DNA of 64,000 bases from a virus. The stretch is from the IMG/VR virus record IMGVR_UViG_3300037247_000655, positions 1 through 64,000 of that record; one strand, given 5' to 3'. This document shows, one piece after another, positions 42,130-51,619 of the stretch. The first letter of the stretch is position 1, and each line of letters begins with the position of its first letter. The translations under genes and the position numbers were made by a program. Below the pieces are notes generated by a model. The model worked only from the letters and a program-made list of their open reading frames with translations. It made no database searches and had not been told where the DNA came from.

Positions 42130-42398
42130 AGATAACTATAGAACCAGAACAAGGTGACACGAACGATGTGGTTGTGTTAAAAGGTGTATATCAATTTTCT
42201 TTGTACGGATGCCTAAAGAGCGAGTGTATACTGAAAGATATTTTTAGGATGAGTGTCGTTGACGATCCAAACGAATTATTGGGGCTGTTACGGATGACGG
42301 AGTTAGACATAACAGACTTTAAGATAAATAAGAATAATTCACAGGATAAAGGTTGCAATAAAGCGAACGATCCAGCACACCTTAAAAATACTTCTTAG
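42126..42398 (+). CDS. Hypothetical protein, 90 aa
   Basis: Start overlaps the previous stop (ATGA). Beta-rich then basic tail. Unknown. Confidence 0.6.
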   Translation: MKITIEPEQGDTNDVVVLKGVYQFSLYGCLKSECILKDIFRMSVVDDPNELLGLLRMTELDITDFKINKNNSQDKGCNKANDPAHLKNTS

Positions 42399-42424
42399 TG
42401 GTAAAGTAATAAAAGAGGTGTGTC

Positions 42425-45400
42425 ATGTCCTTAATACCAAATGATGGTAGATTACTGTGGGCAGGCACAGACGCAACCATTCCTTCTGGTTGGTTGCGAG
42501 ATACATCTTTTGACGGCAAACAACTTCAAGGAGGCGGTTCTGGCTTTACCAGTCCAGGTAATGGGGGAGGTGCGTCTCATGATCATGTTATGCCAGCGCA
42601 TACTCATGGTGGAAGTTCCCATAGTCATTCAGTTACTAGTAGCACCTATACACAAGTAGGATTTGCAACGGTTAATGGTTCGGTTCTTCCAACTATATGG
42701 AGTCCAGCTGCAAAGCAGGCTCATTTTCACAGCAGACAATCGTCCGTTACTGCTACACTCGCTTATCTAGATAGTGCTGCCATAACATTGTCAACCGAGA
42801 GTCACGGCGCTCCTTCTGTTCAACCAGTTTTAATTAAGCCTACTGGAGCGACGAGTCCACAATACATCCCCAGTGGAACAAATCTATTTACAGACGAACC
42901 CACCCCTCAAGTTGGATTTGCGGTTGATATCGCATTCAGTGGCTATTTCGTTTCTATAATGACTGGGGGGAATGACGCATCTACAACTGGTATTTATAGC
43001 GATACTCATCAACACACGACAAGTGGTCACAGTCATGCATTCCCCACACACACACACGGTTCCATAACGGGTACTGCTGCAAACCCTAGGCAAGAAATTA
43101 CTGCAAGTTCACCCTCACCTCCAAAATCATATATAACCCGTAGTCATCATAGGTGGCTTCTGAACAGTGCTAATGCCGGTATAGCATCCATTGAATCTCC
43201 TGGTTCAGATGCAGTTGCAAATGATCCTTTGTATACTAGATTATTGGCAATACGAAATACAGATGGCGACATAGAGCCGCCCAGTGGCGTTGTGATTATG
43301 TTTGTTGGGGATGTTGGTGACATTCCTGATGGCTGGACATTAATGGATGGTACTCTCGGTAGTTTGGTTAGTTGTATAGACAGACAAGTAAAATGTACTA
43401 GCGATTCCAGTGAGATAGGTGACACGGGGGGATCTAACGAGCATACACACGTCATGGCACACGTGCACAGTATGGTTACTAGTCATAATCACGCGATAGC
43501 CGTATCTTATATAGGCACAACTTTGTATGCAGATGCTGGTTTTACTCCCATATTGAATAATGCTATACATGCACACTCCTGGACTGTGACCAGTACTACT
43601 CCTCCGGATTCCGACAATAATAATGCCGTGACCGACGCTAGTGATATAAGGGTAGACTACAGAACTATATTATACATCAAGAAAGTACCCCTATCCACAG
43701 AAGCTGTAGAGTACTTTGACGATACGCTATTGTACATAAAAGGCCATATGCCCTATTCTGGAGATGTGTCGCTATTCGTAGGAGGAGATACCACTAGTTC
43801 TGGTAATGTTGAGTTATACATAGGAGGTCGCAAGACACAAGAAGCATCTGGTAGTTTGTTCATATCTTCTTTTGATGAGACAACGGGAAACACACCCCTA
43901 TTTGCAACTGGATACGCAGAGTCGTCAAGTAATGTTGATCTATTTGTCCATGGATTATCTGATGCATCAGGACAAATATCCCTGTATATTTCAGGGCCAG
44001 AAACGGTATCTGGAAATGTTAACTTATACACAGAGTCATTTGATACCACGGTTGATAATTGTAGTTTATTCATGTATGGAGGACACGATCTCTGGTTGTT
44101 CACGCTTGGTGGGACATGGGCAGACTCTGGTGTGCACTTATACTTATCTGGCAGTGGTGCTGTTGGTTCTATAAACCATACTGTTGATACATATCTACAA
44201 GGTAAAGATGGCACTAATTCATCAATAGGTTTATATTTGTCTGGAAAAGATGAAATTAACTTATCTGTAAATTTGTATGAGTATGGATTTGCTAATGAAT
44301 CAAACAATTGCAGCTTATTTATATATGGAGGATATGATCTCTGGCTATTCATAGAAGGGATATCTAGTGTCGCAAATTCCCTAAATGACACAATCGATTT
44401 GTATATCTCAGGTAGAGATGAAACTAATGCATCGGTAGATTTGTATGTATCAGGTCGTGATGCAACGAATTCATCTGTAGACTTATATCTGTATGGTAAA
44501 GATACAGATGATTCATCTATAGATTTATACATCTCTGGTAGAAATGAAACTAATGCCTCAACAGATTTGTACATATTAGGTAATGATGCAACCAGTTTAT
44601 CCATAGACTTATATTTATTGGGACACAATGATGTCAATTCATCAGAAGATTTTTATCTTTCAGGCCAAGACAGCGTTAATACATCTGTGGATTTATTCGT
44701 CAGCGGATCTATCACTGGTTCGTCATGGACCCAGTATTCAGGTAGTACGGCACTGTATCTAGGCGGGCATGGCTCTATATCTGGTGAACGCTCTCTATTC
44801 GTAGATGGGTACGTTGCTTTCTATAATGATATTTCATTGTCTATCAATGGTTATCTCGACGCCAGTGGTAACATAGATTTATTCATCTTGAGTCACGAAG
44901 ATAGTACCTATGAAACTGATTTATACGTACGCGGCAACAACAATAGCAGTGGTTCTGTAGATTTATTCACCAATGGGTCAGTTGCTGAGTCAGGACAAGT
45001 ATCGTTATTCATAAACGGATCCGCAAACATTACCAGTTCTGTCGACGTTTATCTGCAGGGATATGCGTTGTTTTCTGGTGACGTACCACTTTATATAAAC
45101 GGACACATCAACGCAAGCAGTGATGTTGACTTATTCATACCTAGTATAGATACAGTAGTCGGAAATATAGCTTTATTTATAGGTGGATATGGAACCAATC
45201 TTAGCAATATATCACTATATATAATTGGACATATGTTTTCGTCTGGCAACACTCCATGCGTCATAGGAGGACTAGACTCATCTTCTTACGATCAGACATT
45301 GTTCATAGAAGGATCCCTTGCGGTATCTGGTGGTATTAGCCTATACATTGGTGGCAGTGTATCAACCGATAGAAGCGTATCGCTATACGTAGCGGGATCT

Positions 45401-45994
45401 GGGATCTCTTTCGAAACAAATACCATGTCTCTCTTAATAAATGGATTAATATCTAGAGAGTCGGTTACGTGTCCAACCTTAGACCCAACGGCATCAGTTC
45501 AAATATCAGACAGAATAATTAATATTTACAAAAACAGCATAGATGCCCTAATAAACCAGTTAGGGAAAAATACGACATTAATTTTCCAGCCACAGATTGT
45601 GTCGTGTCCTAATTGCTCATACGATGCTCAAGGGAAGATATCTACTGGGGTGTATAATATAGGTGGACCGAGACCTTTTGCGAGGGGGAGACAATGTCCG
45701 TATTGTAAAGGGGCCGGAACATTAAAGACAGAATCTGAACAATGTATAAAGTGTCTTGTTAAATGGAGTCCCAGGGACCTTGAAAATTATGGAATTTCGA
45801 TAGAAAATACGGATAATGTAGTTAGGCTTAAAACATACATAACCCATATGGATGACCTTATGAGGGCTGACAACGCTATTGTATTGCGGGATTCTATCGG
45901 GATTGCCAAACTTAAGACACGTAGAATTATACCACCAGTCCCTGTTGGATTACGTTATGATAGATATTGTATTAGTTTTTGGGAATTAATTTAG
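42425..45994 (+). CDS. Large fibre with tail-collar domains and 14-residue repeats
   Basis: 1189 aa. Two tail-collar-like domains rich in His and Gly at about 1-150 and 280-400 (HDHVMPAHTHGGSSHSHSV; HTHVMAHVHSMVTSHNH), as in metal-binding fibre tips. Residues about 430-1010 are about forty repeats of the form xxSVDLYISGxDxT. The last 180 residues are a zinc-bearing domain (CPNC, CPYCKGAG, CIKC) shared with the 47423 protein. A trimeric beta-structured fibre is the likely architecture. Confidence 0.8.
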   Translation: MSLIPNDGRLLWAGTDATIPSGWLRDTSFDGKQLQGGGSGFTSPGNGGGASHDHVMPAHTHGGSSHSHSVTSSTYTQVGFATVNGSVLPTIWSPAAKQAHFHSRQSSVTATLAYLDSAAITLSTESHGAPSVQPVLIKPTGATSPQYIPSGTNLFTDEPTPQVGFAVDIAFSGYFVSIMTGGNDASTTGIYSDTHQHTTSGHSHAFPTHTHGSITGTAANPRQEITASSPSPPKSYITRSHHRWLLNSANAGIASIESPGSDAVANDPLYTRLLAIRNTDGDIEPPSGVVIMFVGDVGDIPDGWTLMDGTLGSLVSCIDRQVKCTSDSSEIGDTGGSNEHTHVMAHVHSMVTSHNHAIAVSYIGTTLYADAGFTPILNNAIHAHSWTVTSTTPPDSDNNNAVTDASDIRVDYRTILYIKKVPLSTEAVEYFDDTLLYIKGHMPYSGDVSLFVGGDTTSSGNVELYIGGRKTQEASGSLFISSFDETTGNTPLFATGYAESSSNVDLFVHGLSDASGQISLYISGPETVSGNVNLYTESFDTTVDNCSLFMYGGHDLWLFTLGGTWADSGVHLYLSGSGAVGSINHTVDTYLQGKDGTNSSIGLYLSGKDEINLSVNLYEYGFANESNNCSLFIYGGYDLWLFIEGISSVANSLNDTIDLYISGRDETNASVDLYVSGRDATNSSVDLYLYGKDTDDSSIDLYISGRNETNASTDLYILGNDATSLSIDLYLLGHNDVNSSEDFYLSGQDSVNTSVDLFVSGSITGSSWTQYSGSTALYLGGHGSISGERSLFVDGYVAFYNDISLSINGYLDASGNIDLFILSHEDSTYETDLYVRGNNNSSGSVDLFTNGSVAESGQVSLFINGSANITSSVDVYLQGYALFSGDVPLYINGHINASSDVDLFIPSIDTVVGNIALFIGGYGTNLSNISLYIIGHMFSSGNTPCVIGGLDSSSYDQTLFIEGSLAVSGGISLYIGGSVSTDRSVSLYVAGSGISFETNTMSLLINGLISRESVTCPTLDPTASVQISDRIINIYKNSIDALINQLGKNTTLIFQPQIVSCPNCSYDAQGKISTGVYNIGGPRPFARGRQCPYCKGAGTLKTESEQCIKCLVKWSPRDLENYGISIENTDNVVRLKTYITHMDDLMRADNAIVLRDSIGIAKLKTRRIIPPVPVGLRYDRYCISFWELI
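43725..45450 (+). repeat. Coding repeat block, 14 codons per unit
   Basis: About forty imperfect units. In 44391-44700 seven units run exactly 14 residues each (e.g. DATNSSVDLYLYGK). Elsewhere unit length is 12-18. DNA units differ enough to suggest old duplications with selection on the hydrophobic and Gly positions. Confidence 0.75.
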
Positions 45995-46011
45995 TTTTGA
46001 CGAGGTGAACG

Positions 46012-46500
46012 ATGGCGTCTAAAGTTTACGTAGCACGTGAGGTTACAATAGTGTGGACCGACACTACCGGGGATTTGGGTTTAACTCTAAATAATCTTGC
46101 TGCAGGGGTTGCCAGAATAGGGGCTCAAAAGGACTGGGGAGCAGGTTCAACTGCAGAATGGTATGAGTGGAGACTTACTATTCAATTTGCCACAGCTCCA
46201 GTAATAGGTGAAACCGTTGACGTCTACTTGTCGACATCTGATGGAACAGAAGAGGATGGACAAGAAGGTATAATAGATGCTGTCCTTGGTGGAACTGATT
46301 CGTTAAAAAATATGCATTTTATTGGTAGTTTGGTAGTAACAAGTACTGATGCGGATCATAGTATGACAGTAAGCGGTATGTGTCGCATAAATACCAGATA
46401 TGTTTCAGTAGTAATACATAATAATACCGCAGACAACCTGAAAGCCTCCAATAATATAAGTAAATTAACCCTCACACCATCGCCTCCAGAGGTACAGTAA
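46012..46500 (+). CDS. Virion-cluster protein, 162 aa
   Basis: GACGAGGTGAACG precedes the ATG. Beta-sandwich-like (VYVAREVTIVWTDTTGDLGLTL, TVDVYLSTSDGTEED, MTVSGMCRINTRYVSVVIHN). Its stop overlaps the next start (TAATG). No family recognised; likely virion component. Confidence 0.6.
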   Translation: MASKVYVAREVTIVWTDTTGDLGLTLNNLAAGVARIGAQKDWGAGSTAEWYEWRLTIQFATAPVIGETVDVYLSTSDGTEEDGQEGIIDAVLGGTDSLKNMHFIGSLVVTSTDADHSMTVSGMCRINTRYVSVVIHNNTADNLKASNNISKLTLTPSPPEVQ

Positions 46501-47423
46501 TGAATAGAATCGTCCCAGGATATTCGCAGGGCTTTGCCAGATCGTCAAGTGAATCTCAATCACCAGAATTATGGGATGGTTTGGTTGGAGCATGGGTTCC
46601 TGGCTTAGGAGTAACCGGAGATACACTGTTCGACTGGAGCGGTAAGCGACGTCACGGGATTTTTGGCGGAACTAAGGGCGGTGAGTATTTTACCTGGGGA
46701 ATGAATCAAGGGGGTTATTCGCTACTTGGACCTGCACCTGTAGGGAATGGGGCTCTTGCTAACATCGCAATTGGTGATTGGGTTATCCCAACTGGACGCA
46801 TATCAATAGTGGCTCGTGTGTCTAAGATCACAGGTGCGAGCCCCACTGATAGACGAATTATTTCTCGTGCAAGTAGCACTACCAGTGATGATCATGACTG
46901 GATGATTGGCAGTGTCGGATCCCAAGCAACTCAGTTCCGATCTCGTTTTTTTATAGATGGGACAACGCACACAGATATATCAGATGGTATCGTATTCGAT
47001 AATGATCATAATCGATTTTTAGCAGCGACATATGATGGGGCCAATGTACACCACTATCACTACAGGCAAGGTGCGTCCTCCGATTCCACTCCTGTCGTTC
47101 ACAAACAATGGGCAACAACAGGGGATTTGATTGACACAGACAGAGGGCCTCAAACTGTAGAGATAGGCAGAAACCCCGGAGGCACGCCCTATGGTAACTG
47201 GGAAGGTTTAATTTACTTTGTTTATGTTTACGATCGTGCCTTATCTCCAGGTGAAATAGACTCGCTATTCAGTGATAATTATGCACCTTTCAGAATGCGT
47301 AGACAACTTGTCGCTCGTGGCATAGGAAGTACAGGTATAAATGCAGCTATGGATACAGTTGTGGTGGGACATAAACTCTTTGCTACTAGTTGGCACCCCA
47401 ACACATGGAAAGGGAGACCATAA
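46500..47423 (+). CDS. LamG/concanavalin-like virion protein
   Basis: 307 aa. LWDGLVGAWVPGLGVTGDTLFDWSGKRRHG at about residue 24 and NWEGLIYFVYVYDRALSPGEIDSLF at about 235 are the usual edges of a laminin-G-like jelly roll; the centre has GRISIVARV and RFLAATYDGANV strands. Likely surface carbohydrate binding. Its stop overlaps the start of the intein-bearing gene. Confidence 0.75.
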   Translation: MNRIVPGYSQGFARSSSESQSPELWDGLVGAWVPGLGVTGDTLFDWSGKRRHGIFGGTKGGEYFTWGMNQGGYSLLGPAPVGNGALANIAIGDWVIPTGRISIVARVSKITGASPTDRRIISRASSTTSDDHDWMIGSVGSQATQFRSRFFIDGTTHTDISDGIVFDNDHNRFLAATYDGANVHHYHYRQGASSDSTPVVHKQWATTGDLIDTDRGPQTVEIGRNPGGTPYGNWEGLIYFVYVYDRALSPGEIDSLFSDNYAPFRMRRQLVARGIGSTGINAAMDTVVVGHKLFATSWHPNTWKGRP

Positions 47424-49108
47424 TGACCCCTCTTGCTAGTTCGTGTAACTTATTTACCAATGGATACGAACCTAGACCAACTCTGTCGTGTCCAACACTA
47501 GACCCATCAGCATCTATACAGATAACAGATACGTTGATAGGTGTTTATCAGTCCAGAATAGATGCAGTAATAAATCAGTTGGGCAAAAGTGTGTTACTTG
47601 ATTTTGATCCGAACAGGGAGGACTGCCCAAATTGTTGGACTTCTGGGGCAATGATTTCTACACCAAACGGACCGCAACAAATACAGGATATTAAACCCGG
47701 AGACTATGTTTTTTCTCCTAGTGGTAATATCCGTAAGGTTAATGGTGTATTTACCTCACAGTATAGTGGGAGATTATTCAATATTAAATGTTATGGGATA
47801 AGTGCTCCGGAATACATGACAGCAGATCACAAATTGCCCGTTGTTCGAAAAATGAGATCCTTATATACGCAACATCAATGGGTTGATCACGACTATATCC
47901 TAGCCAATCCATGTGTCGAGTTAGTTAAGACAAAAGATATAGAGATAGGTGACGCTTTAATTATGCCAAATGTTCCGCATAATGACAATGATCTAAAAAC
48001 AATTTATATAGATGGATTTGGAGATATTGATTGTACTGATGATCTTTTGAATTTTCTTGGTTGGTGGTTGGCGGAAGGATGTATCCATAAATCTGAATAT
48101 CCACGAGAAATAAATTTTTGCCTATGTGCTTCAAAAGAAAATGAAATAGCAGATTATTTAATAAATATTGGGAGAAAAATATTTGATTTAAAGGGCACAA
48201 AAACATTCAGAACCAATGCTGATAATCTATTGGTGAATTTCTATTCCACTAAATTAACAAAATTTTTGATGAAATTTGGGTTATGTGCGTGGAATAAATC
48301 TATTCCAAATAATTTGTTTACAAAACTATCTCAAAGACAACTTCGTATTTTATTCGATGCATATAGAAATGGTGATGGGAATATTTATACAAATTCAGAA
48401 TTTTCAATTTATAATCGTTATTCAATAATTACTACTAGTAAAATTTTAGCATTTCAAATATTTGAATGTTTAACACGAGATAATTTGATACCATCTATCT
48501 GTTATAAAAAAGGCAGAACTACTATGGATGGAGTCAAACATAGAGAATTTTGGGTAGTAGTTTGGTTACCAGATAGGAAACAACAAAAAAGTTGTGTCAG
48601 GGAAAGTAATATTGGACAACTCTCAATGGTAAGAAATATAGAACAAATAGAGTCTACCATCATTGTATATAATATTGATGTAGATGTAGACCACCAATAC
48701 GTAGTTAACGGCATAGCTTCTCAAAATTGTAACTTTGACATGATTAGAGGAAGATCACGCAACGTATATACACCTGGTGGGCCAAGACCTTTTACACTAG
48801 GTCGTCAGTGCCCCTATTGTAAGGGTAACGGATTTCTAGAAACCCCAGTTCAGAAGTGTATCAGGTGTTTAATACGCTGGAATCCAAAGGATGCTATCGA
48901 TTACGGCATCTCTATTAGTCGCGGAACAAATGTAGTACGATTTAAGACATATCTATACAACTATCCTGATTTGGTACGAGCTAAATTTGCTATATCTAAT
49001 TACGCTAGCCAAGATATAGCTAAATTAAAAGTTCGAAGAATAAAGGATCCAATCATAACAGGATTGAGAGATGACAGGTATTGTATTAGTTTTTGGGAAA
49101 CCATATAG
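47423..49108 (+). CDS. Virion zinc-domain protein with in-frame intein
   Basis: Extein is about 196 aa: a single fibre repeat (NLFTNGYEP), then LSCPTLDPSASIQITD ... AVINQLGK, CPN-(intein)-CNFD, CPYCKGNG and CIRC, ending GLRDDRYCISFWETI. It is a clear paralogue of the C-terminal domain of the 42425 protein, which has no intein. The four Cys pairs suggest zinc. Start 47423 preceded by GGGAGACCATA. Confidence 0.8.
   Translation: MTPLASSCNLFTNGYEPRPTLSCPTLDPSASIQITDTLIGVYQSRIDAVINQLGKSVLLDFDPNREDCPNCWTSGAMISTPNGPQQIQDIKPGDYVFSPSGNIRKVNGVFTSQYSGRLFNIKCYGISAPEYMTADHKLPVVRKMRSLYTQHQWVDHDYILANPCVELVKTKDIEIGDALIMPNVPHNDNDLKTIYIDGFGDIDCTDDLLNFLGWWLAEGCIHKSEYPREINFCLCASKENEIADYLINIGRKIFDLKGTKTFRTNADNLLVNFYSTKLTKFLMKFGLCAWNKSIPNNLFTKLSQRQLRILFDAYRNGDGNIYTNSEFSIYNRYSIITTSKILAFQIFECLTRDNLIPSICYKKGRTTMDGVKHREFWVVVWLPDRKQQKSCVRESNIGQLSMVRNIEQIESTIIVYNIDVDVDHQYVVNGIASQNCNFDMIRGRSRNVYTPGGPRPFTLGRQCPYCKGNGFLETPVQKCIRCLIRWNPKDAIDYGISISRGTNVVRFKTYLYNYPDLVRAKFAISNYASQDIAKLKVRRIKDPIITGLRDDRYCISFWETI
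47633..48727 (+). mobile_element. Intein in virion zinc-domain protein
   Basis: 365 aa from Cys1 (CWTSGAMISTPNGPQQI) to VVNGIASQN before Cys+1. The penultimate residue is Gln, not His, a known but less common variant. Block B-like YMTADHKLPVV; LAGLIDADG motifs at LLNFLGWWLAEGC and LRILFDAYRNGDGN. Inserted between two Cys of a zinc site, so the unspliced protein could not form it. Base use is more AT-rich than its host gene. Confidence 0.88.
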
Positions 49109-49807
49109 ATGTCAAAAATAAAATTTACAATAGAGACTACGAAACAAACCCTCTCCCAATTAGCAAAGGGCGTAAGGAGAGAAGGTTCTAGATTATGGGG
49201 ACGTGCTGCTATAGTGAATGGCCCTGCAGTCAGTTTGGGGATAGGAACAATGCTTGTCAAAAAATTTGAGAGCACTGCTGTGGCAAAATCTTTGCGTGGA
49301 CAAGGTTCCGAAGATCTACCAGCTCATTTCGGATTGAGTGACGGTATGGCTAGTGCCTTGGTCGACGGCATGGGTGAATTGATTAGATCATCTGTGCAAA
49401 TTATTAGTAAAAGAGACGGTCATTCAGTTTATCTTAGGATACGGGCTGTATCAACTGACTGGAACGAATATCTTTCTTTGCCTGGTGCTCAGTATATATC
49501 CAGTCCATCAAATATCACGATTCCAGTAGCAAAATGGCTGCTGATTGATCCAAGTATAGATATAGGACAAGCGGCATACGATATAGTATTTAAGGGAGAG
49601 GACTCAAAAGTAGACGCCCAGATAGAGAAAGTATCTCGCAGTGGACGAGCAATCATGGTGTCTTTGGAGAAACTCGGTGGCAGTGGTGGCTATGTTTTAC
49701 CCAGCATAGTCTCTGGTCAGGCTGGTCAGAACTTTATCGAATACACCTTGGGGCAAAAAGGGGTAGCGATAGAGGCTGCTAATATACTAATGAAAAAGGT
49801 GGGATAA
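49109..49807 (+). CDS. Virion-cluster protein, 232 aa
   Basis: Follows the intein gene with no gap. Mixed alpha/beta (IQIISKRDGHSVYLRIRAVSTDWNEYLSLPG). Possible tail-completion or neck protein by position only. No motif recognised. Confidence 0.6.
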   Translation: MSKIKFTIETTKQTLSQLAKGVRREGSRLWGRAAIVNGPAVSLGIGTMLVKKFESTAVAKSLRGQGSEDLPAHFGLSDGMASALVDGMGELIRSSVQIISKRDGHSVYLRIRAVSTDWNEYLSLPGAQYISSPSNITIPVAKWLLIDPSIDIGQAAYDIVFKGEDSKVDAQIEKVSRSGRAIMVSLEKLGGSGGYVLPSIVSGQAGQNFIEYTLGQKGVAIEAANILMKKVG

Positions 49808-50593
49808 ATGGATATTAAAGATTTCCTTATTGAGGTGAGACAGGGTAATATTCCTGGGTACTCGATAGAGCACAAATTTGGTCGCAACGACAATATCCAA
49901 AACGGTATTTGGGGGTTAGTATCTCCAATCGGTGGTTCTGGAGTATTTAGAACATCCGCAATTCAAATGAGAGTCAAATCAGGAGGCAGTGTTGATGACA
50001 CCGTAGATGGCGATGGCGCTCGCGGGATTACTGTTATTGGTATTGATTCATCACTGACAGAGATATCTGAAACAATCGTCACATCTGGCGCAGGTGTTAG
50101 TTTGCCTACTACTGCTAGATTCTGGAGAGTATATCGTTCCTATGTAGCTGATGGTGCAGTTGGTACATATGGTGGAAGCAATGTAGGTAATATTATCATA
50201 GAAGACTCTGGGGGTGCGGATAATATAATACAGATATCAGAAGACGAAGGACAATCACAGCATGGTGCATATTCCATTCCTGCTGGAAGAACTGGATATC
50301 TTTTAACCGTACACCTAACAACAGATGCTTCAAAAGCTGCTGATTTTAGGTTATTTACTCGCGAAGACTTTACTAATGTGTTATCGTCGATGTCTCCAAA
50401 GAGACTAAGACTTTACTGGGATGGTATACTAGGACACGTCGATGCATATATTCCTCACTCTCCAGGTATATCACTACCTGCCTTAACTGATGTTTGGATA
50501 GAAGCGGAAGGTGGAGGAGCGAACACTGAAGTATCGGTGGATTTCGAAATTTTATTAGTAGACAATCCTGTGTCACATATCAAACGTATCTAG
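49808..50593 (+). CDS. Virion-cluster protein, 261 aa
   Basis: Starts one base after the previous stop. Beta-rich with many Gly and Ser (IWGLVSPIGGSGVF, EDSGGADNIIQISEDEGQSQHGAYSIPAGRTGYLL). Looks like an adhesin or baseplate wedge-type beta protein. Unknown. Confidence 0.6.
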   Translation: MDIKDFLIEVRQGNIPGYSIEHKFGRNDNIQNGIWGLVSPIGGSGVFRTSAIQMRVKSGGSVDDTVDGDGARGITVIGIDSSLTEISETIVTSGAGVSLPTTARFWRVYRSYVADGAVGTYGGSNVGNIIIEDSGGADNIIQISEDEGQSQHGAYSIPAGRTGYLLTVHLTTDASKAADFRLFTREDFTNVLSSMSPKRLRLYWDGILGHVDAYIPHSPGISLPALTDVWIEAEGGGANTEVSVDFEILLVDNPVSHIKRI

Positions 50594-50613
50594 TCTTTGT
50601 TGGGAGAAACAAT

Positions 50614-51549
50614 ATGTGTGCATTAAACTTCAAAGGAACAAATATTGGTGGATTCGGAGGATACGAATTAACTGATCAATTACAGTATAACGTTAAATGG
50701 TTTTTGGATTGGAATTTTTTGAACAATGGTGCTTATGGAATTTACGAGTATGATTCGGCAAGCTGGTATGATGACGACGAATCTAAATTACATCTTGTCC
50801 CGGATGAGAGATATGTTGAAGGTAGTGTGTGGGAGGGCGCGGGACGAGAATGGTCGTGGGAAAGTGGAGTTTCATTAGGTAGTGGTGCCATAGATCCTTT
50901 CCGTGTCTCAGGGGTCTACATAGAGGGGGATTTCTATCCAATTAGTTCTGTAGGTATTAATCGCCATCACGTTGATTATCTCAATGGTAGAATTATATTC
51001 GACGAACCCAAAGATGCTAGCGATGATATCCGGGCTGAATACACTAGACGATCAGTCCATGTCGGGTTTGCTGATGATTCTGAATTTAGACGACTCATGT
51101 TGAATGCAGTGGAGGAGTTCTTGACAGACTCTTTGCCGTCTGGCACAACCTCTAGGGAACACCAGATTTGGCTACCGAGTATTTTCATTGAGGCAGTGAA
51201 TGGTGAACAGAGGGGTTTGCAGCTCGGTGGAGGTCAGATAAAAACGAGGTATATAACTTTTCATATATTCGCAGATAATCCACAAGATCGCAACTTGTTA
51301 AAAGATTGGCTTGATTATCAGAGTAGAACAACATTTTGGATGGCAGATCTCAATAGTCTTACATTTCCATTCGACGAGTATGGAGATATTATTCCTGGGG
51401 TAACCAATTGGGTAGACATGACTATTGATCATCCATGGAAGAAACTACGGGTTATAGACAGTAATTCAGCCACAATAAATTCATTAAATTCACAACTGTT
51501 TAGGGCTCGGGTGACATGGGAAATCGAGATAGATTTTGGTTCAATTTGA
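50614..51549 (+). CDS. Virion-cluster protein, 311 aa
   Basis: GGGAGAAACAAT precedes the ATG. Trp- and Asp-rich beta protein (WFLDWNFLNNGAYGIYEYDSASWYDDDE), ending in a strand-rich RARVTWEIEIDFGSI. Likely structural; no family recognised. Confidence 0.6.
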   Translation: MCALNFKGTNIGGFGGYELTDQLQYNVKWFLDWNFLNNGAYGIYEYDSASWYDDDESKLHLVPDERYVEGSVWEGAGREWSWESGVSLGSGAIDPFRVSGVYIEGDFYPISSVGINRHHVDYLNGRIIFDEPKDASDDIRAEYTRRSVHVGFADDSEFRRLMLNAVEEFLTDSLPSGTTSREHQIWLPSIFIEAVNGEQRGLQLGGGQIKTRYITFHIFADNPQDRNLLKDWLDYQSRTTFWMADLNSLTFPFDEYGDIIPGVTNWVDMTIDHPWKKLRVIDSNSATINSLNSQLFRARVTWEIEIDFGSI

Positions 51550-51559
51550 ATTTCTGGTG

Positions 51560-51565
51560 TATAAC
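51560..51565 (+). promoter_or_regulatory. GTGTATAAC-type promoter
   Basis: CTGGTGTATAAC, no -35, about 55 bp before the 51620 gene. Confidence 0.45.
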
Positions 51566-51619
51566 ACAATAGTTGGACAGTTGTTTGGATAGTTCTAATT
51601 GAAGGGAGAATGACAAGAA

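Noticed and set aside
43753-44637. Leftward 294-codon frame inside the fibre gene
   Set aside because: It is the antisense shadow of the 14-codon repeats, which naturally leave the opposite frame open; no start signal.
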